Notes under the pieces: model-generated
The model's input: only the letters and a program-made list of their open reading frames with translations
Databases searched by the model: none
What the model was told of the DNA's origin: nothing
Part shown: piece by piece, positions 41,881-50,103 of the stretch
How the letters are laid out: the number at the start of each line of letters is the position of its first letter
How positions within the stretch are numbered: position 1 is the first letter of the stretch
Position numbers and translations under genes: made by a program
Origin: Halomicrobium urmianum
GTDB taxonomy: Archaea; Halobacteriota; Halobacteria; Halobacteriales; Haloarculaceae
Length of the DNA: 64,000 nucleotides
Assembly (NCBI RefSeq): GCF_020217425.1
Contig: NZ_CP084092.1
Coordinates: 310,001 to 374,000 of the forward strand
Direction: 5' to 3'

Positions 41881-41982
41881 CGCCTGGTTTCCCGTAGAGT
41901 CCACGGCGGAGCTGAACGCCGCTCGAACAGGTGAGTACGTGATACGCAGCACTCAAGAGACATACCTGCGTAGGCGCGGGCA

Positions 41983-42639
41983 ATGAGCCAGGACGTCGTC
42001 GCCACGCTATTCGGCGACCCGTTCGCCGTGATGAACACGATCGGCCTGATCGCGTTCGCACTCGTCGGGTCGTCCAAGGCGATCCGTGAGGAGTTCGATC
42101 TGTTCGGAATCGCCGTCGTCGGTCTGGCCATGGCGTTTGCCGGTGGGATGACGCGGGATCTCCTCGTGAGCCGGGTACCACTGGCCCTTCAGTCGCTGAT
42201 CGAAGTCAGTCTGGGTCTGCTCGGAGTCGGTCTGGCGGTCGCGTTGAGCGCCGTACTGCCGGCGCCGGACACTCATCCGATCACGCTCGTTTCGGACGCC
42301 ATCGGACTCGCCGCCTTCGCGACGACCGGTGCCATCGTCGCAGCCGAGGCGAACGTTCCAGCGGTCGGTATCGTCGCCATTGCGACGATCAACGCGGTGG
42401 GGGGCGGTGCAGTCGCAGACGTCCTCCTCGATCGCTCCCCGTACATCCTCTTCGACGATTTCTACGCGAGCTGTGCAGTGCTGGGTGGGAGTGCGTACTG
42501 GGCGGTGGCGAGCATGGGAGTTGCTGCGAGCACTGCTGCGGTGGTGTGTGCAGTAGTGACCGTCGGGACGCGGTTAGCGGCGGTCACGTACGGCTGGGAC
42601 CTCCCCACGTTGCAGAAACTGGGGGTAGTACGTAGCTGA
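41983..42639 (+). CDS. TRIC-like (UPF0126/YadS family) membrane channel
   Basis: A 218-aa membrane protein with about seven hydrophobic segments. Two family repeats are visible: FALVGSSKAIREEFDLFGIAV followed by GGMTRDLL, and AAFATTGAIVAAEANVPAVG followed by GGGAVADVLLDRSP. The glycine-rich GGMxRDLL/GGGxxxDVL segments are the hallmark of the trimeric intracellular cation channel-like family. Its role in archaea is not settled; potassium or other monovalent cation passage is assumed from the family. Confidence 0.87.
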   Translation: MSQDVVATLFGDPFAVMNTIGLIAFALVGSSKAIREEFDLFGIAVVGLAMAFAGGMTRDLLVSRVPLALQSLIEVSLGLLGVGLAVALSAVLPAPDTHPITLVSDAIGLAAFATTGAIVAAEANVPAVGIVAIATINAVGGGAVADVLLDRSPYILFDDFYASCAVLGGSAYWAVASMGVAASTAAVVCAVVTVGTRLAAVTYGWDLPTLQKLGVVRS

Positions 42640-42806
42640 ACAACTGACGGAGAGTGGAGCGATTGCTCCGTGCCCCTGTGACGCGAACGTCGTTCGGTGT
42701 ACGGATCAGACGGCCGGAGAGTTCACCAGATCGCTTCTGATACGTGATCTATTCGCCATCACCACTCCCTATCGTCGTTAAGCAGTCGCTGGTGTCGTCG
42801 GCGTCG

Positions 42807-43322
42807 TCAATCACCGTGGACGAAGGTCACGGGACAGGACGCATCGAGGAGCAGCGTCTGCGACAGGCTCCCGAAAACGGCCTTGTCGGTCGGGCTCCGG
42901 CGGCTGCCGCCGACGACAAGTCGGTCGGCGTCGACGTCATCGGCGAGTTCGAGGATCGCCTCGCTGGGGTCGCCGACCGCGCCGCAGACTGCGTACTCGA
43001 CGCTGGCGTCGTCGAGGCGGTCCGTCACCGACTGCACCGTCTCGTGCTCGGCGACGACGTCGTCGACGGACTGGTCGTCGTCGGGGTACTGGTCGAGCAG
43101 GTCGTCGTACTCGGGACGGGAGAGGACCTGCGGGTAGTTACCACCGCTGATCGCTGGGATGGTGGTCACGATGCTGTCGTCCTCGTCCGGAATGGCATGA
43201 GCCACCACGACGGTGGCATCAGTCGGAGCGGCGATCTCCAGGACGGCGTCGACGAGCCGATTGAGGCGGTCCTCGTCCGAGTCGCTGACTGGCAGCAGGA
43301 CTGTCTCGATGGTCACGGGCAT
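42807..43322 (-). CDS. UspA-family universal stress protein
   Basis: A 171-aa protein starting MPVTIETVLLPVSDSDEDRL. The ATP-binding pattern GGSRRSPTDKAVFGSLSQTLL, preceded by DADRLVVGG and followed by CPVTFVH, is the Usp C-terminal signature (G-2x-G-9x-G-S/T in slightly altered form). The start at 43322 lies 27 bases after the TATA box TTTATATTTT inverted (43349-43358), so the longer frame from 43334 is not used. Probably a single-domain ATP-binding stress protein. Confidence 0.88.
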   Translation of the reverse strand: MPVTIETVLLPVSDSDEDRLNRLVDAVLEIAAPTDATVVVAHAIPDEDDSIVTTIPAISGGNYPQVLSRPEYDDLLDQYPDDDQSVDDVVAEHETVQSVTDRLDDASVEYAVCGAVGDPSEAILELADDVDADRLVVGGSRRSPTDKAVFGSLSQTLLLDASCPVTFVHGD

Positions 43323-43472
43323 TGCTTCGTACACAAGCCATAAGAAAATTTATATTTTCTCCTACCGTAATATGTAATAAATGGGCGCCTGCGCCGATGA
43401 CTGCCGATCGAGAGGTACACGACGGAGTGTGCGACCGGTGAATACCGGTCACGTCGACGGTCGTATCCGCGA

Positions 43473-44717
43473 TCAGTCGTCAGAGAGCGTCCCGTCCGGC
43501 GTCAAAGGCGCACTGGATCGACTGACGAACCAGGCCGTCACGAGGACGCCAGCGACGATGAGCAGCAGGAAGCCGGCAGTTCGGAGCATCCCCACGCGCC
43601 CGAACGCGTCGACCAGCGGCATCGGAGCGAACGGCGAGAGGGCGAACCCGCCGTACATCATCATCGTCACGCCGCTGAGTGCCCGTCCACGAACCTCCTC
43701 CTGAACGATCGACGCGATCCAGTCGTTCACCGTGGGAAGGAGGAGACCCATTCCCATCCCGCCGGCGACGATGATGCCGACGAGCACGACCGGGAGGAGT
43801 TCCACGGAAGTGAACAGCAGGAAGCCCAGGGACGCGAAGGTAAACGCGGCCGTCAAGAGGGTGATGTGACGGAAGTGCTGTTTGATGCGGCCGTACATCG
43901 AGGCCATGACCACGCTGGCGATCATGACGCCCGAGATTATCAGACCGGTCTGGGAATCGCTGACGCCGAGCGACCCCTGAAGGTAGTACGGGACCTCGAT
44001 CATGATGAGGTTGTTCGTCAGCATGCCGAACAGCACGAGGAAGTAGATGCCTGCGATCAATTTCGCGGGCGACTCCCGCACGAGCTTCGCCACGGCCTCG
44101 AGCCGGCTGATCTCGTCGTCCTGCTGGGATTCCTGGATGTCGGGCTCGGGCAGGAGCCGGATGATCGGCGGGACGAACAGCAGCGCCCCTGCGAAGACGA
44201 GGAAGATGTATCGCCAGCCGAGCGCCCCTGCGATGTACCCACCGAGGACGGCCGCGACGGCGCCACCCCCGGCCTGCACGGCGCCGTAGTACCCCATGAC
44301 CGACTCGCGGCGACCGCCGGAGTAGTAGTCGGCGATGAGCGTCGGGACGGTCACCATGAGCGCGCCGACGGCGATGCCGTCGAGGATGCGCGTCGCGAGG
44401 ATCAGGTAGATCGAATCGAGGAAGAACGCAATGCTCGTCCCGGCCCCGTAGATGATGACTGCGGCAATAAGGATCGGCTTGCGGGCGTACTTGTCGAGCA
44501 GGTACCCCGTGAGGGGCGCGACGACGATTACGATCCACGCGGACGTCGTGCTGACCAGCTGTGCCAGCGTCTCCGAGTTCGGCACGTGCGAGAACGTCTG
44601 CTGGATCGCGGGGATAGTCGGGTTGATTAGCGCCCCGGAGAACGAGGGGATGATCCCGATCAACACCAGTGTCAGGAGTTTCGACCAGGTGAAGGACTCC
44701 GAGTAGCTCTCCGACAT
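43473..44717 (-). CDS. MFS transporter
   Basis: A 414-aa protein with 12 predicted membrane helices. The loop 2-3 motif GYLLDKYARKPILI and the loop 8-9 counterpart are present, and a charged central loop (PEPDIQESQQDDEISRLEAV) separates the halves. It most resembles drug:H+ antiporters or general multi-facilitators by motif; the uronate genes to the right make an organic-anion or sugar-acid substrate possible. ATG 44717 is chosen; GTG 44723 is 2 codons upstream. Two direct repeats GTTACATACA lie near its promoter. Confidence 0.88.
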   Translation of the reverse strand: MSESYSESFTWSKLLTLVLIGIIPSFSGALINPTIPAIQQTFSHVPNSETLAQLVSTTSAWIVIVVAPLTGYLLDKYARKPILIAAVIIYGAGTSIAFFLDSIYLILATRILDGIAVGALMVTVPTLIADYYSGGRRESVMGYYGAVQAGGGAVAAVLGGYIAGALGWRYIFLVFAGALLFVPPIIRLLPEPDIQESQQDDEISRLEAVAKLVRESPAKLIAGIYFLVLFGMLTNNLIMIEVPYYLQGSLGVSDSQTGLIISGVMIASVVMASMYGRIKQHFRHITLLTAAFTFASLGFLLFTSVELLPVVLVGIIVAGGMGMGLLLPTVNDWIASIVQEEVRGRALSGVTMMMYGGFALSPFAPMPLVDAFGRVGMLRTAGFLLLIVAGVLVTAWFVSRSSAPLTPDGTLSDD

Positions 44718-44787
44718 GCTCACTCACCAGGGTTCGTCCCGTTCTCTGGATTGTGCGCAGTCAACAGCCTAGCCTCTAAGGGATACC

Positions 44788-44815
44788 GTTACATACACAA
44801 ATACAGTTACATACA
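44788..44815. promoter_or_regulatory. Direct repeats GTTACATACA near the MFS promoter
   Basis: Copies at 44788-44797 and 44806-44815, 18 bases apart. A TATA box (ATTATAAATAT inverted, 44819-44829) lies just upstream in the direction of the gene, so the repeats overlap the expected start of transcription and look like an operator. A third copy lies at 2548-2557, upstream of the TATA box of the sugar-binding-protein gene. Confidence 0.5.
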
Positions 44816-44884
44816 ACCATTATAAATATCTTTCCAAAGTGCGAGGCGTAGACACGCCCGCCGGACGTCGATTCTGCCGCGCGA

Positions 44885-45745
44885 TCAGACGGCGTCGAAC
44901 GACGCTGACCGAACTCGCCACGCTCCAGCGGCGATTCCCGGAACGGCGACGCTCACGAGACTGAACGCGACGATCGTCACGAAGACCGCCGGCGAGGGGA
45001 AGCTCGTGGTCGCGACGAGCAACGCGACGGCCGCGTTTCGAGCGGTCGTCGACGTCGCGAGGGCCTCTCGCATGGAACGATCAGGGCCGCCGGAGGCGTA
45101 CCCTGCGACCATCGACCCGACCACGACGACGGACGAGACGGCTAACACGCCGGTCCCGACGAGCCGGCTGATCGCGTCGGCGTTGATCACCACCAGGAGC
45201 GCGATCAGGACGAGCAGTAACCCGGTCGAGAGTCGGCGCGTCGGAGCGTATAGCCTCGAGGCGAACGCTCGATCGCGGACTCGCAGGGCAAAGCCGGCGA
45301 GCAGCGGTACGAGCTGAACGACAACGACTATCCGTGCGATGGCGACCAGATCGACGTCCACGCTCCCCGGCACGAGCAGCGCAAGCGACGCCGGGACGGT
45401 GAGAACGGAGGCCGTCGCCAGAACGACCATGAGCCCGCTCGCGAAGGCGACGTCGCTGTCCGATATCTCGGCGAGTTTCGGTCCGAAGGGCGCGCCCGGG
45501 GAGACGGCGATCACGAGCAACCCGACCGCGTACTCCGTCTCGACCGGCGCTACGAGGAGCGCGATCAGCGTCAGCGCGGGAACGCCGACGAGGTTCACGA
45601 GGGCGGACCGCGCGAGCAAGCGCCACTGACCGACGGATTGCACCACGTCGTCCGGTCGCAAGTCGAGCCCGACCGAGAGCATAGTCGCGAGGACGAACGC
45701 CGTGACCAGCGGATCCACGAGCGTAGCAGGACTGACGGCCTCCAT
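44885..45745 (-). CDS. Bile acid:sodium symporter-family (SBF/BASS) transporter
   Basis: A 286-aa membrane protein with about nine hydrophobic segments, starting MEAVSPATLVDPLVTAFVLA. Family features: MLSVGLDLRPDDV, LLVIAVSPGAPFGPKLAEIS (the conserved crossing region), and ATSTTARNAAVALLVATTSF. BASS members carry organic anions with sodium; a keto acid or uronate substrate would suit the next genes but is not shown. The start at 45745 is chosen at the first Met before the hydrophobic core. Confidence 0.82.
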   Translation of the reverse strand: MEAVSPATLVDPLVTAFVLATMLSVGLDLRPDDVVQSVGQWRLLARSALVNLVGVPALTLIALLVAPVETEYAVGLLVIAVSPGAPFGPKLAEISDSDVAFASGLMVVLATASVLTVPASLALLVPGSVDVDLVAIARIVVVVQLVPLLAGFALRVRDRAFASRLYAPTRRLSTGLLLVLIALLVVINADAISRLVGTGVLAVSSVVVVGSMVAGYASGGPDRSMREALATSTTARNAAVALLVATTSFPSPAVFVTIVAFSLVSVAVPGIAAGAWRVRSASFDAV

Positions 45746-45887
45746 TCGTACTGGAATGCGTCCGAGGGCGTGAAAAAGAACGCGAACCTGGCTACTGCGA
45801 CCGGCCGCCGACGTCGCTGGACGGCCTCGATCCGTGACAGGCCCCCGACGAGTGCCGTGTCGGTTCCGCGGACGGCGGAGAGGATAA

Positions 45888-45895
45888 TGTATATA
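45888..45895 (+). promoter_or_regulatory. TATA box deciding the start of mannonate dehydratase
   Basis: TGTATATA lies 25-32 bases before ATG 45920, so the transcript is probably leaderless and longer upstream frames are unused. Confidence 0.55.
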
Positions 45896-45919
45896 CGAGT
45901 TGGTGTTCTGGGTCTTCGT

Positions 45920-46879
45920 ATGGTTCGACCTGCCCTCGTGCTCCCACCGGAGCCCGACGAGCGGTGGCAACTAGCCAAGCAAATGGGCGTGACGGACACC
46001 GTGATCCACCCGCTGGAGATCGGCGACGACAAGACGACGTGGACGTACGACGAGCTCCGCGGCCTCCGCAACTGGCTCGAGGACGCCGGCCTGAACTTCT
46101 CCGTCCTCGAGGGCAGCGTCCCGCTGACCGACCGCGTCCGCCTCGGCCTGGACGGACGCGACGAGGACATCGCCGAGTTCAAACAGTTCGTCCGGGACTG
46201 CGGCGACCTCGGCATCCCCGTTATCTGCTACGACTGGATGGCCGGGGTGCGGTGGGCGCGGACCGAAGCGCACGTCGAGTCCCGCGGCGGCTCGTACGTG
46301 ACCGGCTACGACAACGCGAAGATGCAGGGCGGGCCGGAAGTACCCGCCGCCGAGCGCACTCACGAGGAGATCTTCGAGGCGCTGGCGTACTTCCTCGAGG
46401 AGGTCGTCCCCGTCGCCGAGGAGGCTGGCGTGAAGCTCGGCCTGCACCCCGACGACCCGCCGCGGGAGTCCGTCCGCGACGTCCCCCGGGTCGTCAACAG
46501 CGTCGAGAACTACGAGCGGATCCTGGACGTCGTCGACAGCGAGCACAACGGCGTCACGTTCTGCCAGGGCAACTTCGCGGCGATGGGCGCCGACGTCCCC
46601 GCAGCGATCCGGCAGTTCGGCGACCGGATCAACTTCGTCCACTTCCGCGACGTCGAGGGCGACGCCGACCAGTTCGTCGAGACCTGGCACGACGACGGTC
46701 CGACGGACATGCACGCGGCGATGGCCGCCTTCGAGGAGGCCGTCGACGACGACGTCCCCATGCGCCCCGACCACGTCCCCACGATGGCCGGCGAGGACAA
46801 CTCCAACCCCGGCTACCACACGAAGGGCCGCCTGTTCGCCATCGGCTACATGCGCGGCCTGCGGGACTCGCTCGAGTAG
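45920..46879 (+). CDS. uxuA: D-mannonate dehydratase
   Basis: A 319-aa xylose-isomerase-like TIM-barrel enzyme converting D-mannonate to 2-keto-3-deoxy-D-gluconate. Recognisable parts: GIPVICYDWMAGVRWARTEA, VKLGLHPDDPP, GVTFCQGNFAAMG, NFVHFRDVEGDADQFVETWH, and MRPDHVPTMAGEDNSNPGYH with the conserved His and Asp metal/catalytic residues. Length is slightly shorter than bacterial UxuA (about 350-390). With uronate isomerase and the SDR nearby, it completes a glucuronate-to-KDG route. Confidence 0.92.
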   Translation: MVRPALVLPPEPDERWQLAKQMGVTDTVIHPLEIGDDKTTWTYDELRGLRNWLEDAGLNFSVLEGSVPLTDRVRLGLDGRDEDIAEFKQFVRDCGDLGIPVICYDWMAGVRWARTEAHVESRGGSYVTGYDNAKMQGGPEVPAAERTHEEIFEALAYFLEEVVPVAEEAGVKLGLHPDDPPRESVRDVPRVVNSVENYERILDVVDSEHNGVTFCQGNFAAMGADVPAAIRQFGDRINFVHFRDVEGDADQFVETWHDDGPTDMHAAMAAFEEAVDDDVPMRPDHVPTMAGEDNSNPGYHTKGRLFAIGYMRGLRDSLE

Positions 46880-46948
46880 GCGTTCTACCGACCGACGCGG
46901 CGCAGTCCGTTTCTTTCGACGCCGGTGTCACAGGGCGTAGCCGTGCGG

Positions 46949-47034
46949 CTATAGTAGCAATTGAAACTATGTACACATCGAGGGGCACCCCGAGTGCCCC
47001 TCGAGTGTGTCACTGCGGTCAATTGCTACTATAG
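46949..47034. repeat. MITE-like short inverted-repeat element, intact copy
   Basis: 86 bp with perfect 16-bp terminal repeats CTATAGTAGCAATTGA and TCAATTGCTACTATAG. The interior forms a strong hairpin (CGAGGGGCACCCCGAGTGCC then CCTCG). It lies between the convergent uxuA and GH2 genes, so it might also act at transcript ends. A degenerate relative is at 4879-4962. Confidence 0.68.
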
Positions 47035-47104
47035 TCGGGAATCGGAGAAAACCGGACGAGACAGGCCAGGAAGGGGTTCGTCCGGGAACGGAAGACGCCG
47101 GGCG

Positions 47105-48892
47105 CTACTCCAGCCGGCCCGACTCGTAGAACTCCCGGAGGACGTGGAACGCCTGCTTCTTGCGGCCGTGCTGGTCCACAACGCCCTTCCGGTTGTAGCC
47201 CCGCTGATACTCGTTCTGACGCATCGGCGCCCGAAAGTCGAAGAGGATCCACGGCGAGATGCCGGCGATCTGCTCGGTAGCGGCGGCGGCTTCGGTCTGA
47301 TCGCGGTAGATCGCGGCCTGGAACTCCTCGGTCCAGCGGTCCTCCTCGGTCCCGTGGTTACCCCACTTGGCGCCGCCGCCGGTCTCGGAGATGACGATCG
47401 GCGTGCCCTCGGGATCGTCACGGAAGTGCTTCATGTCGTCGGCGTCCCCGTAGTACCAGCCGAAGTACTCGTTGACGCCGACGACGTCCAGGTGCTCCTC
47501 GAGCGGGTCGTTGAGGACGAGCCCGTCGTCGGTCTCGTCGACGAAGCACGCGGCGGTCACGAGCCGCGTGTCGTCGAGGTCGCGGACGTAGTCGGCCATC
47601 TGCGGGAGCACCTCGTTTCTGGTCTCGTCGTTGTGGTCGGTCTCGTTGGCGATCGACCACAGCGCCACCGACGCGCGGTTCCAGTCGCGCTGGATCAGCT
47701 CGCGGAGCTGCTGTCGGTACAGCTCCTGGATCTCCTCGTCGCCGAAGTTGATGTCCCAGTAGGCTGGCACCTCCTCCCAGAGGAGGATGCCCTCCTCGTC
47801 CGCCGTCCGGGCCATCTCCTCGGTGTGGGGATAGTGCGCCAGTCGGGCGAAGTTACAGCCGAGTTCGTTGATCCACTGGAAGCGGGTCCGCACGTCGTCG
47901 ATGCCGAGCGCGCGTCCCTTGCCGGCGACTTCCTCGTGGAGCGCGATGCCGCGGAGCGCGATCGACTCGCCGTTGACGCGGACCTCGCCGCCGCCCGCGG
48001 ACACCTCGCGGAAGCCGACGCGGTCCTCGACGGCGTCCCCGTCGTACTCGACGCGGACCGTGTACAACTTCGGGTTCGACGGGCTCCACAGGTCGACGTC
48101 GGACGCGGAGAGGGAGAACGTCGCAGTGAGCCGGTCGTCGCCGGCGGACGAGAGCTCCGATTCGACGCCCAGCTCCGGGATCTCGGCCGTGGCCGCGTCC
48201 GCCGTCGCGCCGCCGTCGATCCAGGCCGACACGTCCACGTCGACGGCGTCGTCGGAGAGGGTCGTCTCGACCTTGAAGTTCCTGACGTAGGACTCGGGGA
48301 CGGAGACGAGCTCGACGGAGCGGTTGATGCCGCCGAAGTTGAACCAGTCCGTCGACTCGTTGGGGATGCCGTCCTCGTAGCGCTTGTTGTCCACCCGGAC
48401 CACCAGCGCGTTCTCGCCGTCCTGAAGGTGGTCGGTGATCTCGAAGGTGAAGGGCGTGTAGCCGCCCTCGTGCTCGCCCAGTCGCTCGCCGTTCAGCCAG
48501 ACCTCGGCCTTGTAGTTGACCGCGCCGAACCGCAGGAAGGTGCGGTCGTCCTCCTCGATCTCGTCGCGGTCGAACGTCCGCGCGAACCACATCCACCCCT
48601 CGAAGTGGCGGAACTCGGGCATCTCTTCGCCCCAGCTCGAGGGGACGCGCATCGAGTAGCCGTCGTAGATGTTGAAGTCGGTGATGTCGTCGTCGCCGGA
48701 CGCGCTCGGCTCGTAGATGGACTCGAAGCTCAGGGCCGGCTGCCCGTCCTCGTCGGGGAGCGCCGCGCTGTCGCCGTCCTCGTCCTCGACGAAGTCGTCG
48801 AAGTAGTCCCGGAACATCTCGTACTGGTCGGGAATCGCCTGCCACTCGCCGTCGAGCGCAGTCGACTCTCTGGGGTAGGCTAGCAACTGCAT
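47105..48892 (-). CDS. GH2 glycoside hydrolase, beta-glucuronidase-like
   Basis: A 595-aa enzyme starting MQLLAYPRESTALDGEWQAI. Order: sugar-binding jelly roll (GWMWFARTFDRDEIEED, FTFEITDHLQDGENALVVRV), immunoglobulin-like domain, then the TIM barrel with acid/base Glu in WSIANETDHND and nucleophile Glu in IVISETGGGAKWG. Size and motifs match UidA-type beta-glucuronidases better than the larger beta-galactosidases. No signal peptide, so it is cytoplasmic. Its neighbours are the hexuronate pathway, which supports glucuronide hydrolysis. A TATA element (AAAAATATTG inverted, 48920-48929) supports the start at 48892. Confidence 0.87.
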   Translation of the reverse strand: MQLLAYPRESTALDGEWQAIPDQYEMFRDYFDDFVEDEDGDSAALPDEDGQPALSFESIYEPSASGDDDITDFNIYDGYSMRVPSSWGEEMPEFRHFEGWMWFARTFDRDEIEEDDRTFLRFGAVNYKAEVWLNGERLGEHEGGYTPFTFEITDHLQDGENALVVRVDNKRYEDGIPNESTDWFNFGGINRSVELVSVPESYVRNFKVETTLSDDAVDVDVSAWIDGGATADAATAEIPELGVESELSSAGDDRLTATFSLSASDVDLWSPSNPKLYTVRVEYDGDAVEDRVGFREVSAGGGEVRVNGESIALRGIALHEEVAGKGRALGIDDVRTRFQWINELGCNFARLAHYPHTEEMARTADEEGILLWEEVPAYWDINFGDEEIQELYRQQLRELIQRDWNRASVALWSIANETDHNDETRNEVLPQMADYVRDLDDTRLVTAACFVDETDDGLVLNDPLEEHLDVVGVNEYFGWYYGDADDMKHFRDDPEGTPIVISETGGGAKWGNHGTEEDRWTEEFQAAIYRDQTEAAAATEQIAGISPWILFDFRAPMRQNEYQRGYNRKGVVDQHGRKKQAFHVLREFYESGRLE

Positions 48893-48919
48893 CGATATAG
48901 ACAGATGTGAACCTATCGT

Positions 48920-48929
48920 AAAAATATTG
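48920..48929 (-). promoter_or_regulatory. TATA box for GH2 gene
   Basis: The minus strand reads CAATATTTTT 28-37 bases before ATG 48892, the same sequence and spacing as before the GH20 gene. Confidence 0.5.
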
Positions 48930-49140
48930 TGAATAGCTCGATCAAAGCGACGTCGGCGCACGTATCCGGAGACGTACGCCGGTCGCAGTTGGCCATCTCG
49001 TCGACTGTACTATCCATCGGTGTTTGGCGTTTGGCACCGTCAGTGTAACCCGCTGACCCTCTGATCTCGTCGGTGACGTCCGCGTAGACGAACCCGGGCG
49101 CCAGTGCGGCCACCCGGGATAGCGTCGAGGGGCGGCCGCC

Positions 49141-49965
49141 TCAGACGCCGCTGAACGCGGAGAACCCGCCGTCGATCGGGATCACCGTCCCGGTGACGAA
49201 CTCGGAACCAGGCGCGATCAGCCACAACACGGTCGTCGAGAGGTCCTCCGGATCGCCGAACCTGCCCTGCGGGGTGTGGTCGATGATCGACTGCCCGCGG
49301 TCCGTGTACTCGCCGGTCTCCTCGTCGATCAGCAGGTATCGGTTCTGTTCGGTGAGGAAGAACCCCGGCGCGATCGCGTTCACGCGGATGTCCGGGGAGT
49401 ACTCCTGTGCCATGTGGACGGCCAGCCACTCGGTGAAGTTCGAGACGGCGGCCTTCGCGCCCGAGTACCCCGGAATCTTTGTCAGGGGCGTGAACGCGTT
49501 CATCGACGAGACGTTCAGGATCGCCCCCTCTCCCTGCTCGACCATGTACTCGCCGAAGGCCTGCGACGCGAGGACCGTCCCCACGAAGTTGACGTTCACG
49601 ACGCTCTCGAGGCCCTCCTTCGGCAGGTCGAAGAAGGAGGTGTCATCCCCCGTCGTCGCGTCGGGGTGGTTCCCGCCGGCGGCGTTGACGAGCACGTCGA
49701 TGCGTCCGTACTCGTCGACGACCGTCTCGGCGGCCGCGTCCAGTTCGGCGCGGTCGAGCACCGATGCCGGAATGGCCATGGCGTCGATTCCCCGGTCCGC
49801 GAGTTCGGCGCGTGTCTCCTCGAGCTCCGCTTCGCCACGGGCGAGGAGCGCGACCTTGCCGCCGTTCTCACCGATCGCTTTCGCCATCTCGGAGCCGAGG
49901 ACGCCAGATCCGCCGGTGATCACGCAAACCTTGCCGTCGATGTCGAAGTCGTTTGGGACAGTCAT
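49141..49965 (-). CDS. SDR-family oxidoreductase, probable D-fructuronate reductase (mannonate oxidoreductase)
   Basis: A 274-aa short-chain dehydrogenase. The cofactor motif is VCVITGGSGVLGSEMA, NAAGGNHPD is the NAG-type motif, and the catalytic Ser and Tyr-x3-Lys are in NVSSMNAF and PGYSGAKAAVSNF. The C-terminal part (RVNAIAPGFFLTEQNRYLLI) resembles SDRs found beside uxuA that reduce D-fructuronate to D-mannonate. Between uronate isomerase (upstream on the same strand) and GH2 it fills the one step otherwise missing. Substrate assignment is by context. Confidence 0.82.
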   Translation of the reverse strand: MTVPNDFDIDGKVCVITGGSGVLGSEMAKAIGENGGKVALLARGEAELEETRAELADRGIDAMAIPASVLDRAELDAAAETVVDEYGRIDVLVNAAGGNHPDATTGDDTSFFDLPKEGLESVVNVNFVGTVLASQAFGEYMVEQGEGAILNVSSMNAFTPLTKIPGYSGAKAAVSNFTEWLAVHMAQEYSPDIRVNAIAPGFFLTEQNRYLLIDEETGEYTDRGQSIIDHTPQGRFGDPEDLSTTVLWLIAPGSEFVTGTVIPIDGGFSAFSGV

Positions 49966-50103
49966 CGTGTTCTATGATCCACATCACAGCACATGTATGT
50001 TCCGCGTTTCCGACGGCGGTGGACGAGCCGGGGGCGAATCGAAGTGCGTCCGATCATCTGGGAAACGGAGTCCGCCGACCGGTCGTAAGAGCGTCCCGTT
50101 TCG

